Shown piece after piece: positions 32,991 to 45,698 of a stretch of 64,000 nt of DNA. The DNA is taken from the NCBI GenBank assembly GCA_030765065.1, contig CM060990.1:462653321-462717320 (forward strand), written 5' to 3'. The notes under the pieces were generated by a model. That model had not been told where the DNA came from. It did not search any database and saw nothing but the letters and a program-made list of their open reading frames with translations. The translations under genes were made by a program, and so were the position numbers. The stretch's first letter is position 1, and every line of letters begins with the position of its first letter. Source of the DNA: Deroplatys truncata. Taxonomy: Eukaryota > Arthropoda > Insecta > Mantodea > Mantidae.

Positions 32991-33689
32991 TATACAACCA
33001 AAGAAACAAGTTAAAAAACAGTTTACAACCTTAGTTAATGCAATAAATCCGTTTAGAACGGTTTGACTAATTCCAAGTAACGTAATAGCTACTCCACATT
33101 ACAATCTCCAGGACCTAAAGCTTTCAGATGCTCTTGTCATACGTAAACACTGTTCAGTAATCTATGGCTGTCGATCTCCCCACCAACAATTCTTGAGTTG
33201 GGACCGTAATGAGTTTTTCCTTGCTTATACATAAAGATTTGCCAATTAACGTATTTATTACATGAATAAGTTGCAGAGACTGGCCTTTTGTGTGTATTGT
33301 TTAGAGGACAGTAGATTATGTAGCATACTTGACTAATGTAGGCTGCAGTACTTTAGCTTATTTTGCCTTACATGTATCAGATGAATCTATGAATGAGTAG
33401 TAAAGGGTTCAAAACGTAGCACTCGAAACACCTAGTCTCCTTTGTTCATGGGTCTTGTTTGTACCAGTCAGTGATTGGAACAGTCTTTAGCTGGCGCTTG
33501 GAAGCTGTGGTCAGTGCGAGTTTTCTCCACGTCTGCATTTAATATTTGTGTTGTGTTCATTTTGCGTGTTAAAGTATTAATTTAACATTTCGACACAGTA
33601 GATTTGCTCAGATGCCTTACAGCGACAGGCAATAATCTTGTACTTTTTTCCTATTTTTACAAAAGTAAATGGTCAGCTTCAGTGAGACC
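32991..33689. other. Intergenic, nothing recognised
   Basis: No supported frame or repeat. Confidence 0.4.
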
Positions 33690-33915
33690 ACGTGAAGGGT
33701 CACTAATTCTCAGGGTTCTTGCGTAGATGGTATGAAAATGAAATTTGCCATTATGCTTCCTTTGCCATGTAAAGAGCATGGCAGTCATCGGGTCACCTCG
33801 CAGTTTTTAAAATGAATATTTCAGCAGTCATTGTAAACTAACAGGCAAATATTGCAAATTCAACTTCGGTACACCTATAGAAAACATGTTGTTATTGTGT
33901 TTCGATTAAGTAGTG
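33690..33915 (-). repeat. Left copy of an inverted repeat
   Basis: The reverse complement of this stretch matches 35670-35890 at roughly 75-80%, including CTGCGAGGTGA, AAATTTCATT and CATACCATCTA blocks. It may be two copies of one dispersed repeat in opposite orientation, or a fold-back element. Confidence 0.6.
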
Positions 33916-34254
33916 GACTAGAAGTAAAAACACTTCCAGGTTTGGGTGCTTTGCCTACAAACGTAAGCTTAATGAGTAACACGTAGTTTCTGGTCCCAAG
34001 TTAGCTGAGCTCGTTAAAGCCTATTAGTGCTGATCAAAAGTGGTGGCGAAACGTGGAACGAATCCCATGTAATGTGTGGTTTTCTGTTTTTTATAGGGAG
34101 CATCGTTATTTATATAATCTGTACCAAATATAAAATTATACAAATTAATGAAACCTCTTTCTGATATAGCTCCTCTTTGAGAGCGCTAGGATTAGGATTA
34201 TGGTTCAATGCAGAAGGGTACTTAGCACGTCGACCTAGAGATCTTTTCTACCTA

Positions 34255-34762
34255 TGACCAGGACGGGGCACCTTCGGGAGGGAGGAATGAGGTGAGAGGA
34301 GACAGAAGGCGGCCGAACCAGGGGGCACGGCATTCAAAGGGCAGGGCCCCTACCATTTACAGATTTAAATTCCCTGGTTGGGCCCTGGTGTACTCGGCTG
34401 CCCTCCCCCTGTGGGCTTACACATCCCCTGGGGGCCCGCAAAACGGAGACCGCCCTCATTCCGGGTGACGAAGGTTTTCACAGTGTCCTTTTTCCCTACC
34501 ATGCACGCGCCGAGACCTCCCGCCTACACGTACAACTCTGAAGGAGACCAAACGGATGAAAGGTGAAGTGAAATGAGAATAGAGGTTAAGTAGAGGGACA
34601 GGAAATTCGGGGGACTTAATGATCCTTCCCAGCATTCGCCTAGCGACCCGGGAAAATCCTCGAAAAAACCCATGGGTCAGGAAAGTCGGCAACGGCCATC
34701 GAACCCACCATCTCCCGAATGCAGCCCACAGACGTCACTATCTGAGCCATCCGGCTCGGGTT
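34255..34762 (-). mobile_element. tRNA-derived SINE (family S4)
   Basis: GC-rich island in AT-rich flanks. The minus strand begins CCGAGCCGGATGGCTCAGATAG and carries a B-box-like GGTGGGTTCGATGG about 50 bases on, the arrangement of a Pol III promoter. The body includes CCCATGGGTTTTTTCGAGG. The left boundary is approximate and no TSD was resolved. Confidence 0.65.
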
Positions 34763-35669
34763 TTGAGCGGTAAATTACGCGCTTATTTTGATTTTGCATA
34801 GCTTTATAATTTTGCTCGCCGTCTTACGAACGCTGCAATACAATTGAAATTTTACAACTGATATATTTATAAAATATTAATTGCAATTGCTGCAAACAAA
34901 ACAGGGAATGCGCCTACAATCATTCCTTCCGAAGTTAATGACGTTTCACTTTAAATACTCACATTCAAAGCCATCTCTCTATAAATTTCGAAGACTATTA
35001 CCATGTTAAAGAATTTACTTCATTCATACACTGTTAATATTTACATTAGCTTACAATGAATATAAGGAAGCATTATATCTTCTTCATGACAGAAGGTCTT
35101 GACAAGCAAAGAAATTAAAATGTTTTAGGCACAAGAAATGAAGATAATTAATTTAGAAATTTTGAGTGAACTCAGTTGTAGATTACTTAAACGTGAAACA
35201 ACTGTTTGCACCTAGCAGCGTTGCCATTTTGTTTATTTCCATGCACTATACAATGTTGCCAAGTCCCAATTAACTCAATTGCTAGACGTGTGTCTTTATC
35301 CTGATTCTCCGTTACGGATAAAAAAATCTAAATGAATTAAAGACTTTTGTTAATCTTCATTTCAGAAAATAAGCATGCGGGAGGAGAGGATGGAACCACC
35401 AAGAGCAGGCACTTTTGAATTCTACGAATAGCGATGCAAGGATCTCAGTAGTTCCTCAGTTGGGTAACTATCGCTCTATTGATATATTATTAAGTTTTAT
35501 TCTGTTGCTAACTTACCAACAAATTTCATTGCAAAGCGGAAAGTCGTAGTACCCTGAGAAATGGTTTAAATATTTTGCTTTTGTTTCTAGATATTCCTTT
35601 ACATTTATTTAGGGGATAAAAAGGAAACATTATCTAGAACAAACATGAGTATCGCAGTGCTTAGTGTGG

Positions 35670-35890
35670 AGTGTAAACATAATAACAACACATTTTCTAC
35701 AGATTTACGAAGTTGAATTTGCAATATTTGCCCGTTAGTTTACAATGATTGCTGAAATATTGCTTTTTAAAGCTGCGAGGTGAGCCAGTGGCTGCCATGC
35801 CCTCTGCACAGCAAGGGAAGCATGTGACAAATTTCATTCTCATACCATCTATACAAGAATGCCTGAGAATTAGGCAACCCTTCTCGCCTA
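35670..35890 (+). repeat. Right copy of an inverted repeat
   Basis: Partner of 33690-33915. The intervening 1.75 kb contains the S4 SINE. Confidence 0.6.
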
Positions 35891-36244
35891 ATTCACTTCA
35901 GTGTACAAATAATTCTGAATTTATAATGCTTCCATTTGGTCGGTAAGCAGAGCAAAATAGATTTGACCGAAAAAAGTTGCTGAGCTATGTAGCTCAATAA
36001 TTATAGGGCACTGATGAGCCCCATGATTTGATATACAATTTGTATGTTTCATAAAACTTTAATGTTTAAATGCCTTCCACTTACAGGACTTAATGCCAAG
36101 AAATAAACTTTTTAACTCATCAAGTCTCAGCATTATTGCCATATGCAAGTCTAGGTGTGGTATTTCATTGTGCTTCTAATATCAGGTTTAACGTAACCTA
36201 TTATTGGAAACGTCACCCACATCACCTGTGTCCAGTAGGGACGG

Positions 36245-36430
36245 GCAGAAAATAACGTAACGATTACATTGTAACGGTTACCAAAGTAACGAATACAAAG
36301 TAACTAGTTGCTCAGCAACGGTTACTACAATAAGGGTTACAAAATAACTAGTTACCCAATAACAGTTACCAAAGTAACTAGTTACCCAATAACGGTTACC
36401 AAAGTAACGAAGATAACTAATTATCGCGTT
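36245..36430 (+). repeat. Subterminal GTTAC/GTAAC array, left
   Basis: Dense repeats such as AACGGTTACCAAAGTAAC and AACTAGTTACCCAATAAC, with roughly 30-base spacing and many short palindromes. Confidence 0.8.
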
Positions 36431-37089
36431 AACGATTCCTGAGCCTGGCTGACATCATTCACTGCATGTGCGCAGAATTACTACCGCTTATCGGGAACTA
36501 GTTGTCTCAACCAAGGCCGCCTCTTCGTTTGTAACTTGTGACTTCCTCGCACGGAGTTGCAAGTACATACCCATTTGTTTCTTACAGCGTATTGCTTATC
36601 ACTTCGAATATAGACGACAGGCCAGTCAGCACTCCGGCAGCAAAGCTGCACACATTGCTTTAAGGTAGTTATTCAAATATGATTATATGTGCACGAGATA
36701 TTATACATCGCATTGTGAATAAACAATTAACACTTTTTAGTAATATGCGTGGGCCTCTAAGCACAAACAACGGTACATACATTTTAACAGTGGCAAATCA
36801 AGATCCAGAGTTGCAAAATTTCAGCGTTTACTCTCTAAGATTGCTTAAAGAAATGTGAAGTTTCTCTAACTTTCGAATTCAAAACGCAAGTATGAAAGTG
36901 TGTGTTTCCGCTCTTTTGGATTTGTTAACATGAATATTTACGCCTTTAACCTTGCACGCCAAAAACACTGAAAGGCCGGCAGATACAAGACAGGGTTAAC
37001 CTCGAAGTTGAAAGGGCTGCCTTATTACCAAACACACCATAATTGTAAGTTGAATATTCTTTATTAACATTGTACGTACCTCCGACCTC

Positions 37090-37560
37090 GATTTGCATGA
37101 ATGTAATAATTTTTACTTTCTCTACCATGCACATGGTAGTTAGAGAAGGTATTGCAATCCACCCAAAAATTTCGATATTGAGATTTCACTGGAAATACAT
37201 GTTTTGAGCCCCCCTGATCCAATTTAGAAAACATGTCCGTGTGTGTGTGTGTTTGTACTGCGTCCGTATGCCTATGTACAGCATAACCCAAATACGAAAA
37301 GTCGGATAAATACCGAACTTAGTATTTAGGTTCAGTATCTTCCAAATATGCGAGATGAAGATTTTCAAGAAAATCCCTCCACTCCAAAGTATCCTTTACA
37401 AAGAATATTTTTCGTAATTTTTTATTTTCGAAAAAAATTACTTTAACGGTTTTGATTAAAATACTTATGAGAGATATTTACGTGACAAGTAAAATGTATA
37501 TCTTGAATTTTCTGGGAATAGCGTATGAAGTTTTCTTCATTCGGAAGGAATTTTGTATAA
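37090..37560 (+). repeat. GT-rich dispersed repeat, copy B (partial)
   Basis: Same order of blocks as copy A: ATTGCAATCCACCC, GATATTGAGATTTCACTGG, a GTGTGTGTGTG run near 37240, CATAACCCAAATACG, then TATCTTGAATTTTCTGGGAA. Confidence 0.75.
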
Positions 37561-37564
37561 TCTT

Positions 37565-38470
37565 GCATAACTTTTTCTACCACGTACATATTTAGTAGGT
37601 ATTGCATTCCACCCAAAAATTAGATATCGAGATTCCACTGGAGATACATCTTTTGAGGCCCGCTAAATAAAAGAAAGCATTTTTAGAAAACGGTTCGTAT
37701 GTGTGTGTGTGTGTGTGTGTCTGTCTGTCTGTCTGTCTGTCTGGCTGGCTGTGAACAGCATAACCCAAATACGAAAAGTCGGATAAATACCAAACTTGGT
37801 ATTTAGATTCAGTACCTTCCAAAGATGCAACACGAACATTTTCAAGAAAATCCCCAAATGATACTACGCTTTACATGGAACATTTTTAGAAACTTTAGAT
37901 TTTCTAAAAAATGGCTCACACGATTTTGATTAAAATACCATATATAAAAGATTTACATAAAAAATACATGTACATCTTAAATTTTCTGGAAACAGCCTCT
38001 TAAGTCCTCTTTATTCGGAAGGTATTTTGCATTGTCTTATAGAAGTGGTAAACGCTAAGCGACAGACGAAAGCGTATCACACAAAAAATGTAGATCTCTT
38101 TAAAACACACAATTTATTCCAAATAATTGTTGTGGCATCAGTTATTTCCGAAAGATCCGTAATTAATGGTTCGATTTGTTCAATACTTTGTCATTCCTTT
38201 TAAGTCCCATCGACTTTCAGTTGTTTCTCGCGATTGCATGGAAACAGTATGGAATTTTAAGGCCAGCATATAGGGTCCAGTTCTTAAAAATTTGACTATC
38301 GCTGTTCTGTTTGAATCCTAACGAAATGTATAATGTAGCTATTTCTGGAAAGGTTTATTTGCAATAAAATGTAGTAGACAGAAAAAAAGCTTTAGTAAGT
38401 GTAGTTTGTATACCCACTAATAAACACTAGAGGGTGGAGGTCATGTGAATGTAACACATCAGAATTTTTT
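37565..38470 (+). repeat. GT-rich dispersed repeat, copy C (near full length)
   Basis: It begins TTTTTCTACCACGTACATA, carries (GT)n(CTGT)n at about 37698-37743, and ends CATGTGAATGTAACACATCAG at about 38460, the same tail as copy A. It lies directly behind copy B in the same orientation. Confidence 0.75.
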
Positions 38471-38744
38471 TTCATTTATTCTCGGCTGTTTCCATCTGCA
38501 CGTGCTAAAAGAGGGGCACTTACGGCGCGAATAGCTTACCCAAGAGGGAAAAGACATGTATGAACTAGTGTATATGTAGTACGTATGTATGTGCAAGAGT
38601 GCAGGAGTAAGTGAGAGTGCATTTTGCGATTATAAACCCGCTGTAGTAATCAAAGTGTTGACACAGCTAGAGAAACTTCTTTTCTGATTGCATCAAATAG
38701 CAAAGTAAGCCTGTATCGACATCGTTCATATTGAAGCGTAGTTA

Positions 38745-39165
38745 CAGCTAATCGTTACATGTAACCGTTAATGTAACTGGGAGGGTGATAACAATGAAAA
38801 CAAATAACTTAATCGTCACTGGTTACCATTAATGTAATGTAACTGGGAACAGGATAATCATGTAAACAAATAACTTAATCGTTACTGGTACTGGTAACCA
38901 TTAATGTAATGTAAGTGGGAACATGATAACCTGAACATGATAACCATGAAAACAAATAACTTAATCGTCACTGGTTACCATTAATGTAATGTAACTGGGA
39001 ACCATGTAAACAAATAACTTAATCGTTACTGGTACTGGTAACCATTAATGTAATGTAAGTGGGAACATGATAACGATGAAAACAAATAACTTAATCGTTA
39101 CTGGCAACCGTTGCATGTAACCGTTAACGCATTGTAACTGCGATAGTTATAACCGCTACTCGAAA
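38745..39165 (+). repeat. Subterminal GTTAC/GTAAC array, right
   Basis: Tandem units such as ACTGGTTACCATTAATG followed by TGTAACTGGGAACATG and AAACAAATAACTTAATCG, about five imperfect copies, ending close to the right terminal repeat. Confidence 0.8.
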
Positions 39166-39191
39166 ATAACTGTCACACCCCTAGTGTCCAA

Positions 39192-41849
39192 CTGTTAGAA
39201 AACAGGCACATAAGTTTCTTGCGGTTCATCGTATGTTACTCAGGATTGCACATATCGAGGAAAAATAGCGCTGAATAGACATGCGCGCGCGCGCTCAAAC
39301 AACCACACACACACATATAAACACTCCATGTGCACTAGATGTTATCATATTCGAGCCACTGAAAGAGTCTGTGTAATGATTATGTGTTATCCGAATGTAA
39401 ATTACAGTAGTCGCAAAACGGCCGATTGCTACCCATTCGAAAGAACGAAAAGGATAGCCTTTAAGCCAGCCATGCAGAACTGTAACATAACTGTGCGCTA
39501 AGCTTGAAATCATGTGACGTCATCCATTCTTCACTGGAACGCCATAGTAAGGGATGTACATTCGTGTGCATGGAATCGTGCCGATATAATGCGCAGTGGT
39601 TTGTGTTGGTAAGGAATTACTAAACCGCCTCTGCCACGCCTAGCTCCCACACTTACCTGGTTTTAGCACTCCACTTAATATTTTTCTTATTCCCCGTTTT
39701 CCTTTGATCCTGAGCATGAAACCGACCTGTGTCCATAAGGTTCTTGACTGACAGACTTTTGACATCAAACCAATTCGAGACAGACTCATTCCAGGGCTGG
39801 TGAGGACAGCTGTTGCGAAGCATGCCTTCCAGCCATTCAGGTGAAATGTTTCCGTAACCCTTCCACTTCAACCGTTCACCTAGGTCTGACCTTCGTTCAT
39901 GGGCTAATGCGTGTTTATCGGACTGGAATCCAAACCAATAACAAATTGGCTGATTCAGGGCTAGTGCGGAACACAGACGATAGGGAGTTTCTGCCAGCAT
40001 TACATAAATAAAAACGCTTTAGGAAATCAGAAGTTGGGAACGTTTCCGTGCACTCGATTCTACGTATCACAAAGGTTGTATTATATCATTCGCTTGCTTA
40101 CTTCGGATACGGACGTGATACTCTGCTCACGAACTGTGGAGGGAGAACCTATGTCTTTCAGTCTCTTCTCTCCTGTCTTTCCTTCCGATTTCTGTATATC
40201 TGCTCACAAGCAAAGGATAGGAATATACTCACATTTACACGTGACAAGATTCATGAGCATGCTTCGCGAGACCTAGCGAGAACTTTCGCAATGCGTTGAG
40301 CAACAGCGACCACGTGGCTCACAACTTGTTTATACACATTCGAGAGCTACTACAAGCCTGAAGTGATAAGCAGTAAGCTCAATGACTACACCAAAAACAC
40401 AATTCGGTTATTGTTAGTAAAGCAGAGCTATCGTGTGCGCTCCAGTTATTTGTCTAATATTTGGGAATGTATCCTTAGAATAACTGAATGCATTTAAGCA
40501 CCAAGGGAGTTTGGCTTCATTTCTGCCTGCATTTCACTCATAGCGTTCTCTGTCGGGAATGGTCTTAGCAGTTAAAAGTGTCAGTTTGTCGATAATTATG
40601 CATTCTGTATATATTTTTCGTGTTTAACTGTTTAAGTACTTTAAAAAGAGGTGGATACTCAAGAATAGGAAAACAGGATATCCGTATAATCGGCGAATAC
40701 TTACCGGGTGGTTAGGAGAACACATAGTTATTCATAAGCACGTATTATTAAGAATACTTCAGACTATTGCCTACAGCAGGAAGAGCAAGGAAATTAATAT
40801 ACAGTATGTGAATCATGTCAACATTTCGTGCTGTGTTTAAACAGATTATGAGTCTAAACTTCAATAACAATATAGGTAACTACATTTTTATGGACATAGT
40901 TGAAGTTTCCCCACCACTTGACCCTTGACTGAAGCGATCACTTTCCTCCTCGCTAATCCCTTGGTCCATATGAACATTTGAGCCGGCTTCAGCACGTTAA
41001 TTACGGGAAACAGCTGTTTCTCACATTAATCCCTACCTCCCTTAAAGGATTCCCTAATGGCTTAGTTAATGTGGTACCAACTAGCTTTGTTATGTCATTA
41101 GCCCGTGCCTACACTATGAGAGTGAGATACAGGTTGTCAAACGATGCTTAGAGCTGCATGGACAGCAGCTGTTTCATCTTATGATCGCTTCCTCTCATTT
41201 GCCATTTCTTAAGTTTTAACGCCTCATGCTGATTGACGAAGTCCTTAAACCCAAACGACCATATGTCCTGTTTCTCGAAATATTCTCGCTGTACTGGTAA
41301 TTTGCGTTTCTCTAATTATTTAATACTCATATATTGAGAATTAATTCATAAATATGTTCCTTCTGCGGAGTTAATAGTACTAAGTAGTCTGAAATCTGAA
41401 GCCATAACGACGGCAAAGCAGGTGTTGACCACGCACCTGTGTAACGTCAGTAGCAAAGGAGACACCTCTGATCATTGCTACTTGGATTATTGAAAGCAGC
41501 ATTTACTACATGCAAAACCCGGAATATTACAATAATTTTCTGCCTCCCCCACCAAAAGTACTTATTCAGGGGGGTTTCTCTACAGCATTGTTTTCAAAAG
41601 AAAGAGAGTACCTGGGATACACAGTCAGCAAGCTGTCGCATAGAAGGCATAAATGTACCTAACAGGGCGGCGTTGTGACGTTTTTAACACTGTCGCATTA
41701 CTATCCTGCTGGTCATATATGTACATTTGAGCTGATGTCTCTTATAAATGTTTTCTATTACAACCGGTATAAAATCATTGGCTTTCTTTTGGCAAGAGCG
41801 TTCCCACATTTTTCTTTTCGTATAACTCAAAGGAGGGTTGAACTAAAAA
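39192..41849. other. Intergenic stretch with one possible exon
   Basis: Apart from the candidate exon at 39657-40000, nothing is recognised. An alternating purine-pyrimidine run (GCGCGCGCGC near 39282, then CACACACACA near 39304) could favour Z-DNA. Confidence 0.35.
39657..40000 (-). other. Candidate coding exon, unknown protein
   Basis: From an ATG at 40000 the minus strand is open for about 114 codons (MLAETPYRLC...NIKWSAKT), with GC content above the surroundings, and it runs straight into CCAG|GTAAGT, a near-perfect splice donor at 39657/39656. I do not recognise the sequence. It could be a first coding exon of a host gene transcribed leftward, or a chance frame. I found no matching downstream exon. 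Confidence 0.3.
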
Positions 41850-41866
41850 TTCACATGCATGTTTTA

Positions 41867-41869
<3 letters not shown>

Positions 41870-41916
<47 letters not shown>
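41870..41916 (+). repeat. (AT)n microsatellite
   Basis: About 46 bases of pure AT alternation. Confidence 0.95.
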
Positions 41917-41918
<2 letters not shown>

Positions 41919-43332
41919 TACAAGATCTTGGTGTGTGCATAATAATGTTAAAAACCTGAACAATGTACGACTTACCGTTGAGGATCTGCAGGGCATTTTC
42001 CTCACCGGCAGCACATTGTGGTGACCTCATGCAGCATTCTTGAAGCAAGTATCTCCTGCCAGTGCAGCTGATCAGTCATAGCGTTAGGTTTTAACGGGAA
42101 TGTGTAGTCCATGTAGTGGCTTGAATATTTCCATAAGCGATTCAGCAAGATGCCATACATAAAATTTTTGGCGAATACGCAGAGATTTGTTTTTCATCAA
42201 AGCTCTAATACTGTCTGTAAGGAATAATTTTATGGGCAGGTTTTCATTCATAGAAGTCAGTGTATTTTTGCAAGTAGCTTTCTCTATATCACCACTTAGA
42301 GTTCCTCTCTGTACAATTATGAAGTCTAATATTTTATTTCTTGCAAAATTCATTATAGAATATGTCACATACTTAGCAGAAAATGCTGGGGAGTCGTATT
42401 GTCCATCCCCACATAAACATATATTTCAATCATTTATGGAAATTGCAAAATTACTTTCTTTTTCTTTTAACCAGCCTGTGTGTACAGAAGGAAACACTCA
42501 TTTTTAACAAAACAATTTAATGTTTATTCCGCAAAAATACATGCCTGAAGCTATGCACACATTACTCTTCAAACTTCGCCTCCAGAGCACCACTTATAAG
42601 TGTACCCATTCACACAATGATTTATAATTGGCATTAATGTTCCTCGTGTGTTAGATTTTCTTTCAGTGACAGGCGCACCACATGTGTGACAAATACTGAA
42701 TAGCGCAAGGAGAATATTTACAATACAACACAAAATAATATTTTCTGGACATACCTACATTTTCTTCTCCACGTTCACTGAAATCCCTCAAATATTAATT
42801 CGTTTTATAATCTTCATTATACAATACTGAAGATTCGCCTTCCTCATTAGTCAAACTGTGGTTCACATTAGCGCTCTTTATAGCATTAAACGTTTCAGTT
42901 TCCAACTCGCACTGTATTTCAGCATCAATCTTCAACTCCACGTGTAATGGCTAAGAAACTAGTGCAGCTTCACTTTCTTGCTGAGAATTGCTTACTGAAT
43001 TATCGACTAGCTGTAGCACTTGCTTTCTTTTAAGATTTGAGTTTCATGGTTTTGTTCTGTTTGTTTGTTTATTTGTTTGTTTTTGTAAGGTTTCTCTTCT
43101 AGCCCTGCTAAAAATTTGAAGGTACCACATTATCTATCAGTCTAGGACTTTTTAACTTCTCGTTCTTCATTATTCTTATTTTATAACATCCGACTCATTA
43201 AATCACTTTCCTTGGAATGAATTCCACATACTCTAGCAATTTTGGTTGGCACAAGGTTTTTGCGTTTCATACCAGCAACCCATTTGTTGTAAACATGCCG
43301 ATTCTTATTTCTACCAGGGAATGAGTAATAAC

Positions 43333-45664
43333 CAGGGTTAGGATTTTTAGGTGCGCACCTTTTTTCTTAGGCTAAGTTAAAGCTGTGCGGAAAGATATCA
43401 CAGTGTGAAATTTTGTTTCTAGTTACGAAACGAGGCATTTTTGTCGCACATTTTTCCCTTTTTGGGGGCCTTTACCCCATTTTGGCACCTTTATCCCATT
43501 TTCCCCAACCATGCCCATAATCCCCTTTCCCCCTTTTTCTTTTAAGTTCCATTCCAATTTATTCTTTAACTTTCAATTAACGTCTCCTCAGCTTGCTGTG
43601 TACGTGCGAATAGTAAGCCCACCTCTTTCAGTAAACGCCGCGCGGGAATTGAAAGCACACCCGCAACAATGGAAAATAATTGTGTGTTCGACGGAAACCC
43701 CTTTCTCTCGCTTTACCGCTATAAAGTAGCCCGCAATAATGCAATTGACAATTAGTGATTCTATCCCACCAGAATCAGTAGCCTTCTGTTCGTGAATGTG
43801 AGTTTTTTACTGTGAGAGACGTCATCTTTTTGCGTGGAGGCGAGGGCTGGGCACGCAGAGACGGCAGTAACCTCACCCGCGCAGTTCCGAGATTTATTAA
43901 GACTGGGTTCTGCTCGAAACTACTAGAAATCGCTGAGACTGAAGTTCCAGCATGAATGAGAACATTCTGGTAATTGTCGCGGTGTTATAAGAGAATGTGG
44001 ACAGCGAATGGGCGCAAGAGTGAGTTTTGTGACAGTCGCATTGTGTTGGTAAGTGAAATTGTGTTAGCTCTCCAAACGAGTGTACTAGTACTAGATTTTA
44101 CCATGACAAAGGTGTCCAGTGCTCAATTTATTGTTCTGACTGAGGAATTCAAACAAGATTTCATAGACATTCATGGAACTGTTATGCGATGTACTATTTG
44201 TGATTCAGGAATTTTGTTAGATGAAAAACACCAGCGAGATCGCATCAAACAACACATTTCCAGCTCTAAGCATCAAATGAACAAGACTCTTGAAGCAAAC
44301 AAATCACGGTAACCTCTATTACGAAATGCGTTTCAACACAGTTCTTCAAAAAGCAAAAATTTGAAGGAATTAAACATTGATTTGTGTGCAGCTCTTACAC
44401 AAGCAGGAATTCCACTCAATAAGGTGAACCATCCAGCCTTCAAGGGATTTCTTGAAAAATACACAAAGATGTCAATGCCCGATGAGAGTACTCTAAGAAA
44501 GAACTACATGGAGCCTGTTTACCAAGAAACCATAGAAAAAATCTAGGAAAAAGTGTCTGATTGCGATGTGTGAATCATTGTGGATGAAACCATAGACTCA
44601 ATGGAACGATATGTTTTGAACATTTTAGTTTTTCCCTTAGCAGGGAAGAAAGTTAAGCCCACGTAGTTAAAAATGTACGAACTGCAGAAAGCCAATACCA
44701 GTACAGTAATGCAATCCATTATGAACTTCTGCCAAAAGCTCTGGCCTACTGGTATCGAGTTTGAAAAACTTTTTCTTGTGGTTACGGACCAGGCTCCGTA
44801 CATGGTTTCAGCTGTTAACCAATTGAAACCTCTATTTCCTAACTTGAAGAATGTGACATGCTTGGCTCATGCCCTTCACAGGGTTTGTGAATCCATAAGG
44901 AACGAATACGACATCGCAAATCAATTCATCTTTGCCCTGAAGAAGATTATACTGAAAGCTCCGAGCCGTGTTGTTTACTAAAGGTAAATCACTGGCCTGC
45001 CCCTTCCAAATTTCCCGGTCATTACTCGCTGGGGATCTTGGATGGAGTGTGCTGCTATGTTGTGTGAGAATTTTGATAAAATTAAAGAGTTTGTGCTTTC
45101 TTTGGATCCATCTGACGCAGGTGCAATTTCCAAGGCACAGCAACTTCTGTTACTGGAGAAAATACATAATTTGCAGACAGAACTATATTGTGCCCATAGT
45201 TACAAGTACCTGCCTGCAGCTATTAAACGATTGGAAGAACAAGGTCTGGAAAAGCAAAAACAATGTGATATTTTTACTTTGTGCGGGAGAAGTTAGATGG
45301 CTTTGCCAAAGACAAGCTTGAATCTAGTCTTCAGAAGAATCCAGACATTGAGGAATTCGCCACATCTGTAGAGTTGCCATTCCGAGTGATAACAAGGCTT
45401 GCCACACTGGTTTCTGTGGATGTTGAAAGAAGCTTTAGCATCTACGAAGACATTCTATCTCCTAATAGAAACAGACTTACTTTTAAAAATGTGGAGATGC
45501 TTAATGTCTTGAAGTACAACAGCTTCATGTTTTTTCCTTCTTTTGATGAGTGATAATTTGATGTACGTGTTTGTAGTTCAATAAATTAGAATAGAGTAAA
45601 CAGAAATCGTTGAATTAGTTAAGGGAATGCACAACTGAAATAAACCCAAAATCTCAAAAAAATC

Positions 45665-45698
<34 letters not shown>

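Larger units (their letters stand above)
36236..39183. mobile_element. Non-autonomous hAT-like element with 8-bp TSD
   Basis: The left end TAGGGACGGGCAGAAAATAAC and the right end, read inward, TAGGGGTGTGACAGTTATTTTC form imperfect terminal repeats. They are flanked by GTGTCCAG (36228-36235) and GTGTCCAA (39184-39191), an 8-bp duplication with one mismatch. Both subterminal regions are arrays of GTAAC/GTTAC motifs. No transposase frame is present; most of the interior is two copies of the GT-rich dispersed repeat. Confidence 0.7.

Noticed and set aside
37592..37857. Recurring frames with a YQVWYLSDFSYLGYAVH-like sequence
   Set aside because: The same frame appears in several copies of the GT-rich dispersed repeat but is interrupted differently in each, so it is a shadow of the repeat and not a conserved protein.
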